Shown one piece after another: positions 33,801 through 45,800 of a DNA stretch of 64,000 nt. The DNA is from Spirometra erinaceieuropaei (lineage: Eukaryota > Platyhelminthes > Cestoda > Diphyllobothriidea > Diphyllobothriidae), in the NCBI GenBank assembly GCA_902702965.1, contig CACRXP010000150.1, positions 62,945-126,944 of the forward strand, in the 5' to 3' direction. Made by a program: the position numbers and the translations under genes. Below the pieces are notes generated by a model, which saw only the letters and a list, made by a program, of their open reading frames with translations, was not told the origin of the DNA and ran no database searches. Within the stretch, counting starts at the first letter, position 1. Each line of letters opens with the position of its first letter.

Positions 33801-36800
33801 AGGCCTCTTTATTTGTCACACGTCCTTTTTTGTCGTTTTTTTATGTAGAATTGTTTGAGCTTCTAGTCCTTTCGTTTGAAATTCCCTACTACGAGAGTTG
33901 TTTTTTGTGTCCATCTTGGCCTAGCGTCGGGCTATTATGGTGATCCGCGCTGGGCAGTAAACCGTCCCATAACCTCGCACCTTTATCGACTGCTCTCTTA
34001 AGGGGCGACGTCGTTCGAGATTTTTTCATGTTTTTGTTTTTTTTTCATGTGAGGTTGAGCTTTTTCAACTATTCTGTCGTCATTTGTTTATGTCATGGCT
34101 TTCACGCCATCGACGATTTTATACCGTATGCTCTCATCTAAGCATTAAAAACCGTAAATAACAAAATTTACACCTTAATCCACCGCTATCGTAAGCATGT
34201 ATCCACGCCCGTGCCCTCGAGTTTTCGCATTTTTATGCTATCCTACTGAGGTCCGGTTTAGGGGCAGTTTTGTGTTCTTACCCGTTCCACTGTCAACCAT
34301 GAACTCTGTAAATGCGAAGACAAATTTGCCCTACACGACCACCGCAAGCCCAGATGCCACAGGCACCTAACGGGGACAATTCTAATTGCTTTCGCTGCCA
34401 GTGAACGCATCCACCAGTCGATCTGTTTTGTCCTCTCGCTGCAGTATTTTCTGGTCATCGGTTCGCTTGCATGCACAAATTACTGAAACGCACAGCACGA
34501 GAGAGAAAAGCCTGAAAGCCTCACTAACTCTTGTTTTCTTAATGTATCTGGGCTGACGCGAACATTTAAATAGCCGTAAGATTCCTTACTTGCCGTTCTT
34601 GCAAGTTGCAAATGCTGCATAATATGTCCCTGGGGTTTTTATCCACCCATTTCAAAAATAGTGCCATGATGGCACGCAGCTGTAAAGTTTTAAAAGTAAC
34701 ATCACATCTAAGCATAGTTTTACTTCCACACTGCGTCAAAAATTTCAGTCTTACCCACATTCCTATGACACCACTTTGTCCTGGCTCGGATCATTGTTTT
34801 TTGCCATTTATCATACCTTACGCACGCGGTTATTTCCTTCCCTCACTAGCGACGACGAAGAGGATCCCCTGGCTTCATGGCAGAAAGCTGACGCCGCCAG
34901 GAAAAGTGAAATCGAGGTCAAACTCCAGGAACTTGAGAAGAGGTATTGTGGAGAGCCCAGTGACTTCGTCAACTGTTGTCTCCTCTTATCTTGCGTAATC
35001 AATCCCTAGCTCTCTTATCTGTCCTTTTGTTCTCAGGAGACAGCAAGAGGAGGAAAAAGCCATCAGGCAGGCGAAGAAGCACATTTCCAAGTCGAAGCAG
35101 CGTAACTTACACAAACATTCTGACGGGCAGAGTACCCCTCCACGCCCAACCTCTTCACTTTCTACGGACTTGGTCAAGAGTGAGCCCGAAACGGAGGGCA
35201 TCGGCGTGCCCACTGTTGCCTCACCCCATGCCTCATCTGTCACCTCAGACAGCGAATCAGCGGTCCAAAAGTCACGGGAATCCAAGGAGGCACGTCGTAT
35301 GGCCAAACGCCTAATGAAGAAGGAGGCCAAGCGAGAAGCCAAAAAAGCGGACAAGCGGAATGCCAAACGCCTAGAAAAAGCCTTGAGAAAGCAACAGCAG
35401 ATACAACAGCTGGCGCAACTGGAGGAGCAGGGAGGTATTGTTAAGGATGAGGATGCAGGAGTAGAGACGTTTCTAGAGGATGCGGCGACCGCGGCGGGTG
35501 ATAACGCCTCTGAGGTCTCAGGAGATGACACTGCCGCTTTCGCACCGGTAGTAAAGAACGGAGAAGGGACATCGACCGCGGACGATGCAAAGACTACAAA
35601 GGATTTTGTCGGTTCGCCAACGGAAGGGTCTCCCGATTTGAGCGCACCAATAGAACATTCTCCACTTAGTGCCACATCGGTCAGTAGCTCCAAGCACCAA
35701 CTATCGTCCAACAGTCGTAGTCCCGAGTTGACACCTTCACATCCGGTCCCAACAGAGGAGGCAGCTCGTAAGTTCGCATACCAACTGCACATCCAATGTC
35801 TCTCGTTTACGACTGCGTGCAGCCACGCACGATGGTCGTGGTTGTCGGGGATCAGTGTGGTATCTGCGTTTAAGTCGCCTTGGGATAGCGCACATATCCG
35901 AGTTCCGGGTGTGAAGGGGTCCAACAAAAGCAGTTTTCCACAGGGCTGAGTATCGGTACTAAAATTTGAGGTATTTTGTATTAAAATTTATGCATGTGTG
36001 TGTACCTTATCAGGGTAGACTCCCAAAGGAAAACCAACCACGTTAGTATTCCTGACCCCATAAGGATACACAATTGTTTAACTGGACCGTACATGTATGC
36101 TTTCCGGCGCATACAACTGTGGTCAGCGTCTGAACCCCAAGTAAGTATTGTATCACGTTTAAGACGGACATTTGACTTACTCCAGGTCCACCGTTGTGGC
36201 TTATCTCCGGTCCAACCTGTAACTGGTACGCAATGGGAGAGGAGACAAGGGAGGAGCTAACTCGGGTGAACCTTTTATCACCACAGAATTAAATTTTACA
36301 CTCTAACCACCACGACTCGCAAAAAGTCATGGCTCGATAGGTTGCTAACTGACAGAATGACTCGGACCTTCGAGCCAAGGACCAGACAGTGGTAATGTTT
36401 TTATGACAACCGCCACCAATGTGAGGTCACATTTAAATCTGATTCACACCGAGTGAGGAATCAGCACTCATGTTGTGGACATGGGTGGCAACAGACTACT
36501 CTTTCGGTACCTTAGTCCGATTCAGTGGGTGAATCAGCACATGGGCAGCTGCGCGGCCAGTACCCTTGAGCCCGTCCGTAGTCTGGACCCAGCCCTGCCA
36601 CTGAAACACGGTAGAACGGAAATGGGACACGTGACGATTACACTGGCCGCTTCTTCCCCTCGGGTAGTTTTGGTCCACAGACGGCTGTCCCAAGTGCCTG
36701 AAGTACGAAAAAGGGCGTAGACCTATATTAGGGCCAGTCGTTGAAGAACAAATTATCTGTCGGTGCCGGATTTGCAGCTCTCGTTCCGCCCCTTCCCCTT

Positions 36801-39800
36801 TCCAGGTACCTACTGCCCTGAATTTTACCTCTGACTTGTTACTATTAGCGCCTACACGTCACAGCTTGTTTTATGCTTTTGAGCCCACCCACCCGACTGA
36901 CGTGGTCTGGCCACTTGACCAACCTGGCTATCAGCAAACCGTCCTCAGTCTCCACCGCGTTCCACTTGGACGGCACGGTGACCCTAGTGACAGGAATAAG
37001 CGTGGTTTACGATAAAGTCGCATTAACCAGAAGTTATCGCAACCTTACCTTTAACCCGAGAGGTGGACCGAACTATCCCTTCAGTTGGCAACTTCCCAGG
37101 CAACGGATTTTAACTGTGTTGGATAATTTACAAGCTTGCTAAGCTTATTATGATGAGAGGAGTAGGTCTTTTCCCTGTTTCAGTTTGTGCTTGTGGCAAG
37201 CTTTTATAGAATGCCCAGGAAATTAAGTTACAGCTTAGATTATAGTGGTTCACGCTGGATTGGTCCCTCTTTCCGATTATCCATCGTATCAAAAGAGCAG
37301 GACTGAAATTGATCTGAGTACCTGAGTGGGCTCCCACCTCTCGTCTTTGGAGTGCCCCATTCCAGCTGATGTTAGAGTATTTGACCATCCTTAGGTCGAG
37401 TGCAACCAGATCTCCCATCTAGGGGCTTAGCTACCATCACCACCCGCTGTCGTTGAAGTGTGCTTATACGGGTTAACTGCCTCAGAGCCACTTCTGCAAA
37501 CGACAGAGGAGTCACGGTTGGCAGCAATGTATTGAGTCCGACCAGGTTTGTCATGAGCCAAGTTGGGAGCTCTCTTTGAATCAGCTAGTAATGCTGAATG
37601 CCCTTACTCATAGCCTCTGACTTGTTCAAAATTCATTATCCGTGCCTGAGAAATGACTACAATGTCAAATTCTGCCATATCAGGGAAAAGTGGTAAGATG
37701 GAAAGCCGACGACGTATGCAGGATGTTCAGGGGGCTTAGTTTACAATGTTATGATCCTTGTCGTGGCTGACGTGGCGTTCCCAAGTTAATGTAGTGCATG
37801 CATTTGCGTTTTAATCTTTTTCTTGTAATGGCTTCACTTCGAGGTAGCACACTTACAGACTTCGGTTAGTCAGTACGGACGTCCCCTCGTGGGCGATCCA
37901 TAAGATGTAGCCTGTAGAAGGGCACTACCATATATTTATAATCTCTCGTGTTTGCCGAATACCCTTTAACAAGTCGTCCAACTTCACCCTTAATGCCGGT
38001 GATATACTAAGAATTTGGAATGAGGAACGAGGTAGCCAGCATACGCTACAAAGGATTAATAACCCCGACATCTGTGAAAACTTCCTGTTGACACTAAGAA
38101 AAAAAGTCAGTCGGCTTAGCAGTCGTATTTTGTCCACTCCCATGTCGTCATTACAACGCTGACTAAGAGATTGCCCCCTTAGGGTCCGAAAATATTTGGG
38201 TTAATCACAGTCACAGCCGCCATCATCCTTATAATCACCAAGGGCCGTTGCAGGCTGAGCAACGGCGAGCTTCTGTAACTTCCAGGCCATGCTAGGAAGC
38301 AGAGGGCGCGGACGTTAACCGTCCGACGGTAACAATAACAACTGTTTCATAACCGTTAGCTGGCACCACGGCCGAATTATAACATTTAATTGAAAGAATT
38401 GGGTAGCGTGGCAACCTAGTGAAGGAGTTAACCTAGGACACACCGTAAATTGCGGGCAAGCATAGCCCTGATTCTTAACTCGGGCAGGGGTTTGACCGTA
38501 CTTCTGAGCACTAGAGTCATGTTTTTCTCCCATTATTAACGTCACTGTCGCGCAGGCACCCTCGTCTGTATAACCGCACGCAACTGCTTTACCCTTCCTT
38601 TATTTGTTTTTTTACACTCATCTTTATCGCTTAGGTGTCCACACCTCTCCCTCCTCTTTACCCGGTGAACCTGTGGATGACCGACTCCATCGTCATCACC
38701 AGTCTCCCACGTCTCCCTCCACCCCTCCAGAGTCAGACAATCAAATGAGCCCTACCACCATCACCCCCTCCCAACAGTCGCAAAAACAACAGAGCCCCTC
38801 ATCCGACCAGAACATACCATCAGTTGCAAGTCCAGTCATTGACACACCACCGCCTGTTGCCGATGTCCACTCACCCAACTTGAGTACCAGCCCACGTGAA
38901 AGTGATGGGGATGTGAGCAGTGGCCATCGGCGACGTCGCGACCGGCCCACTAGCCACCGTAAACGGAGACTGGCCAGGGTATCATCTGCCTCCTCCCAAT
39001 CCGAAGAGGAGGAAAACAGGGTTCCTGACAAGGAGATAGAAAAGCACGCTTCGCATCACCGCCATCACGGAAAACTAGCCAGGACTGATGGTCATGTTGC
39101 AAATGGTGGCAGCAAGGGTACCGTCGAAGCTCGGTAAGTTATCCTGTGTCCTCCCGGTCAGGATTTCATTGTCTTCAAGAGGCTTTATAGCGCACAGTAA
39201 GTTCTGTCTGCCGAATGTGTTCTTTTGCTCGCATCCTGTAGGGACCATTCTCAAAAGACTGCAAACGGTGGCCTGGAACGGAAGCGCGCGGCGACGCGTA
39301 AGTTCCTTTACTTGTCTTCCACCCGTTCGTCGGAACTTAGATGTTTGTTCAGCATATAAATTTGCATTTTGGTGAAGCCCTTGTGGTTGTATTATGTGAC
39401 TGCGAAAAATTGGTGGGACACATGACTGGACCTCTGGCTAGAAACTATGTTAAATATGGAATAGAACGAATTCCTGTACCCATATTTTTAATCTCACCCG
39501 GGTTTTTAAGTCGCCCGCTGATCACCACAGTTATGAAGGCATTAATGTCCCCCTTCACTGCCAGCTTTGGTGAACGAAATAACGGGCTCTTGGAAGCTGT
39601 CCCGAAGTGGGACCCTTTAAAGCTATCCCTGTCTGTCCCTCCAAGCCCAGAAAATAAGGCAAAACCTGCCTTATTGGTGGTGGATTAACACGCCGAAAAC
39701 CAGGTTTCCGGGGTCAGCGGTGAGGTTCGACTTGATCAAAAACGTTTCACTTTCGAAGTCAAAGGTGCGTCTCTTTTCTGTTCAGTATACCTTCGGCTTG

Positions 39801-42800
39801 TGACTTCATAGGCATTAATTAGCGCTTTCACGGACAAGTCTGCACCCACCCCACCCCAAGCATCTATCCGGACAGCTACAGGTAGGCATCAGACTCTAGT
39901 CCGCCTGTGGTAATCCAAGAAATATCGTCAATCTAAACCTTCCTAAATGAGCGGCAGACGAAACTACCCGAACTGTCGGCAAAATGTCCGTTTTATTGGA
40001 GTGAATAAACCCCTACAGAACCTAGGACTAGGACTTGTTGGCTGGTCTATTGCTCTACTCACACAACAATGCCAACTTGAAGCAGCATTTCATAAAAGTA
40101 CGCCGACCAAACGGCGGACGCACATACGCACCCACAGACGGAAAGGCAGCCTTTCTGGGGGAAGTAGGAAGCTCCGCTAGTGATGCTTACATTGCGACTG
40201 ACTACAGGCATTCTAGGTCAATCACTTATGCAGTTTCCTGGTGCCTATCTGCCTTGGAGCCCAGCCTCACGCGGTTATTTCACTGAAATTGATGCTGACT
40301 AATTCGATCGTCCACGCTAGACTTTATGCTGAACTAAGATGTGGTGTTCATGGTCGTAATCGGCTGTAGTTTTGGCCTGACAACTGATCACGCGATAGGT
40401 GCGCTAGACCAATACGGGGTCTTGCCGTATTCTGGCAGGCATTATCGGAATGCACGCCATAACGAATGCAAACATCTCGGGGTGCGGTGGCAGACCCAGT
40501 TGCCGGCAGACGTTGCGCACATTGGGATCCCTGCGGTCCCCCATTGTTGTTGGTTAAAATGCTGATCATTTGCTGTGTGGACCAGGGGGTGTGGAGTGGA
40601 GTGCCAAGGTGCGGACTCGACCGTGCCATCCACCTGCGCCCTCCACCACCCCCGGTCTTCTCGAGTATGTCTTGACACCGGGCCTAGGTGGAAGGGAGAG
40701 AGTGCAGTGAATGCTGCGAAAGTCACCGTGCCTGTGCCATCATGCCGTGGAGTACACGGTTGGCATCGTTGGCAACGACAATCGAACCGTCGGTTATGCG
40801 AAAGGATCGTGGCAACTGTTATCAGCTAGGGATCCTCCGGTTGACACAACATACCCTTGATTGTAGCTGTTTGTACCAAAGCGCCCACACCTATAAACCC
40901 GCAAGACAAGTTATATTCAATGCCCGCGTCACCAGGCTGTCTGTAGTAAAATGTTGGCTGTCTACATGTGAAGGCCTGACAGAGAGAACTAAAAATATGC
41001 CGGCCTTTTGTCAAGTTTCCGCGTCTGCAGTCCTCACTCCTACCCCAAAGCTACCTCATTGTATTTTTCTCCTTCGTACTGTTTCCCTCGTTACAAGTAA
41101 ACCCCTGTGCTAAAGTATGTTTTATTTTCACAGCCGACTGCCTTCAGCAATTGCGAAATCTCAATCGTCAGCTCAAGGCCAGTCTTCTGCGTGGTCGCGA
41201 TGATCATGCCAATGCCTTAGCTATCTTCGACCAGATTTGTGCCGTACCCGCCACCTTGGTCCAGCTTACACAGGCCTCGGATCTCACAGACTGTGTCAAA
41301 AAGGTTCTTTCCACACTTTCCCCATCTCTTTAGTGACAAGTTTTGACTAAGGGGCACTGTACTTTTTTGCTTTGCCTCTTGGTGTGCCGACGTCCGAAGA
41401 GGTAGAGCGGTTTGAACACCATTCCATGTTGGCCAACTTCGCCAGTTTGACCTATTTACCACCAGATTTATGTTGCGAGACGGAGTCTCTCTGCATGCCT
41501 AAAGATGGGGAATTGTGAAACGGCCTTCAGACTCTTGAGTGCGATGAATAAGCAGTCGGTAACTTGGCAGCAGTAGTATCCTTTTGGTATGGGTATCAAC
41601 CTGGCAAATCGGCCTCCCATCAAAGGGCTTCAAGGTATGGTGATACTTATTACATTGTGAGTGTTGCTTGCGCTCTAATGTAGTTTCACCCATCGTCGTC
41701 CGACACAATCCGGGAACTCTAACCAATGTGTTGAAGGGTCAATGGAGACCTTCATCTCATCATCCAAGAACTACGGAAAACCACCTTGCACCAAGCTTGC
41801 GGGCAGTCGTCTTACAACCAGCAGTAGTGCCCAAACGGTGCAAAACTCTCCCTAACGACCGCACCTGCCTGTTACCCATTAGTCTGACCGGGTGCCTGCA
41901 ACGACATCACAGCATGACTAGAGATTAGTGTCAGACGCCCTGTTAATACCTATCATGCCTGCCTTCTCTTCCCGTAGACGTTGCGCATATCTGCTCGGTC
42001 TCATACGCATGCGCAAAGGCAATCAGTAAACCGTCGCTTATCATTCATTCACAATTGCGCTAACATCCGTCCACAGCCACCCTTACTTTGGCTTGCCCTT
42101 AGAAGAGAAAAAGATAACGAGGTAAGTGTGCGCAATCCACCGCCACTGTAAGGAGAACTCTTACAGAGGCTACCGCTGCGCCCCGGGTGCTCTGGTTGTC
42201 GTCGTTCGCGGGGTCGCGTGGCCATTTTCAGATACGTCTGAGTGCCGACGTTTGTGATCGCACCCTCGGATCAAATTTCCTCTCATAGCCTCTCCTTCAT
42301 GGTCATCACTGCAGTAATTTGGCGCAGACTTTTTAGACTCTACTGCTTAGAATCGAAAAGATGTGTTTTGATAGAATCGGTAACAGAAGGGGTGAGATTA
42401 GGAGGATTGGCAATTGTCTCCTGCGCTGGGCTATCTCCAGGAGAGGAGCCCAGTTGCCTCGATGTATTTTTGGTCTGTCATCTGCCGAGATTCGCTAGTT
42501 CGAAGCAGGATGCCGGTGTTTCCACAGCTGTCAATAAATACCTATATCAAAAGCGATTATTTGCCAACGTTTACTCAAATCATTTGACTCGACCGTGAAA
42601 AAAGGTCGTAAAGACTAGCAAGTGATGTCTCGCTTCTCAAGCAGTCCGCTGATTTCCTAACTATTCTACTGCCACACTTTCTGCCCCCTCGGGTCTGGTC
42701 CTCGTCCTTGACTCGAATACGAAGCATCTATTGACTGGGACTGTCTTCCAGCGGAAATCTGCAACCGTTTTTGACAGTATCAACTGGCCGAACATACAGC

Positions 42801-45800
42801 TGTCTGAAACGAGTTTGGGGAACATAAGCGCTCAAATTGGAGCGAAGGTGTCATTATGCCGATTTTTTTTAAAGAGAAAATATACAGATCCGGATTAAAA
42901 AAACTACCAGGACGCGTAATCCTCCATAACGTCCTCACAGTTGTCTGTGTCAGTTGCATCCGCCGTTGCTACGGGGTGCAGGCCAATAAGCATTAGTGTC
43001 ACTTTCAGTGGGGATGTCTTGATGACCGCTTGTCACTACGCCAAGACTTCGACCACCGCAACTGCGATCAGGCCCTCTCTTGTCTGCCCTGTGGATTTGG
43101 ATCTGTCCGTGAGAGTTCCTTGTGGCCAATCTACTCAGCTGATGCCACACTGCTGCCGCTATTTCCAGTGATTTAAGCTTACTACCACCGAAAAAGTGTT
43201 TGTGTCCATGTCAATGGTGAGAAGAGGGCTCTATTCGGTGTTTCTTCCACCGTCCGTCGGCACTGCGCTCACACAACCTACGCGATGGAGTCCGTTATCC
43301 TACGCACTCTGTCAGACTACTCTGGCCCGCGTACTACGGATCTTGACTACGTCGATGGTGAACTCTTTTGCATCAACGCGACCAGCTATGTCCCAGGTAG
43401 ATGTTAAGGCGACCGAAGTAAGCCCATAAATCAACAGCAGAATGAGGCTGTCCATTGAGGCTCTTTGGTGAACAGGCTCTGCCGCACCGGGCGCCGTTTT
43501 CTGTCAAACAAACCGCGCAAACGTGCACACTGTCTTCGATATGTAGAAACCCCTCGGCTTGGCACAAAATCAAAGGGTCTCCGTTCAGACGCGTCCGCAC
43601 GACCACGACGCATGGTCAGTGCCGAGTGGTGGAGAGAAAGGCAAGTTTCGAGATCCATCTCTTTGGTTGCGCCCTCACCATGACCTCTCTCTCTCTCTGA
43701 CTCCCACCTTTATTTTCTTGTTAAGTGTCGGCGTTACAAACTATCAGCCGAAGTTCGCGATAAGGCCCAACAGGTCCTGGCGCATTTCCATTCTATCCAA
43801 GCGGCCGCATCACCGGAGGAGGTACGTCGGGCGGGCAAGATACCCTTTGTTTTTTTGCTGCTTATCTCATCTGTAAAATTTAAAGCCTAGAAGTCTGCCT
43901 TATACAGAAGACGTCAAGACATGCCCGAACTTACAGAGCAGAAGTAATGCGACTTTAGATGAAATCCCTTAACTTACTTGACGTTCCGATGAACAGTCTA
44001 GGCTTTGCCGTGGTCAAGTGAAGTACTGATTGCTCAAGTTAACCGCCCACTTCTTCACCTCATTTCTATATTTTTATAGACTAGCCTTTGTAGGTATGCT
44101 CGATAATAAAATCGTTGCAAGTTGGCCGGTGCCCACTGGTCCACAAGTCCAAGTTGAGTGGTCCAAAGGGTTAAAATTCAGGAAACTGAGTACCCATACC
44201 TTTGGCCGCATTTGGACTCCTTGATTGAATGAAACAGGGCCCCATTTTGCACTACACATCTGACAGGTCGGGAGGTCCCGTTGGATTTAGCAGATGTACC
44301 CCAAGCTCTCCTCGGCCCAACTCTGTAATACTTTTGTCCAAGTAATCAGGCGAATTTTGAGGCTATCGGGTCTCCATACTAGCCCCCCATAAAGCGACTG
44401 TCAGGAATCCTTTTCCTAAACTTCTATTTGTTTTGTTCCAACCTGAAACCCTAGAGACGATCAGAAGGTATGATCCTTTTGGTTGACAAGCAGGCCGGAT
44501 TATTTGGAAATATTTCTGACCGCTCCTTGTAATCCTTAACTCCTTTGTCATCTCCCGCATGGTCAGCCTTGAGTTCCTCTTCACCTTGACCTCAATATTG
44601 GCCACAGGCCTCTCGGTGTTGCCTCTTGTCATCTTTGATTTCTCTGGTTTTCTCTCGCAATCTTGTTACATTGCTCAGGAGACTGGCAACCGCATCATAT
44701 TGACCGAAGCAGACAAACCTGCTGATGAAAAGCCGCAATCTATGACATTTGTTTCCCTCGTAGTGTAGCTGTTTTCTGAAATAAAGGGTCGGAAAGACTG
44801 CGCTTAAGTCAGCACTTTAGTTCGTATACGGTGATGGGAAGTTACATCCATCTCCACCCCAGTTAACGATTTCAGGCATCCCTGTCGATTGTATGACATT
44901 TTCCTTTTCCCCGTCCCCTGTCTAGGTACAGCAAGCAATGGCGATAGTTGCGGAGAGAGTGAAACAAGCAAAGATGTCGCAGACCGCCAGTGGGCCTATA
45001 AATCAGGACGAGAATAGCCAGGGATCCCCTGCAGTGCCTACTAGTGTCGTCTCACAGGCTCAAGTTGGCGCGGACACACCTTCCGCTACTGCTACGGCCC
45101 CTCGGGCAATATCGCCTACGCGCTACTGGGAAGAAAAACGAGCCAGTATCAAAGCGGAGTTGGACGAGCGTGCAAACAGTGTTCTGTCGATGATTCGTGC
45201 AACCGAAGAACGAGTCGCTGCCGCGTCTGCTGCCTCGGCTACATCTCCGACTGGCTTCAAACGACCAAGTTATTCCTACGATCCACCAGCCAACACTGCC
45301 ACAGTCGATGCTGGTATGGAGGATGACGCTACTGTGATATCCCGTGTTGACGAGATCGCCAGCTACTTTGAGGCTAATGCCTGGCTCTCGAAACACACTC
45401 TTAACTCGTCGAAAGCATCCCGGGGAAGGCATTCTGTCTCAGCCGACACTGTCCCGCCTCCTCCTCCTCCGCCACCACCACCGCTTACACAACTGACCTC
45501 GTCGATGTCAGCGCCATCTCAGGCGGATGCTGATCTGGATCTGGATACCCGAATCCGCCGCATGATTGACAGTAGTGGTAACTCCCCTGCTGTCCCACCA
45601 CACCCAAAGGACGGACACTCAGGTACGCGTCACCACCAGCGTCACCACGCACGAAGCGGACTCGGATCATCGCCACTCCCACCTCCACCTCCGCCGCCGC
45701 CGCCTTCTCTACTGCCACCGGCCGGTGACGCAACACAGCAGCGGCCTCAGTCGCGTACTTCTGCTCTGCCTGCGGACCTACTGGCTAAGCGCGAGCTGAT

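Noticed and set aside
34986..35927. Minus-strand open frame of 313 codons, Ser/Cys-rich
   Set aside because: It lies antisense to exon 8 of the PWWP gene, whose plus-strand frame is charged, family-like and in phase with both neighbours. The minus frame is a composition artefact.
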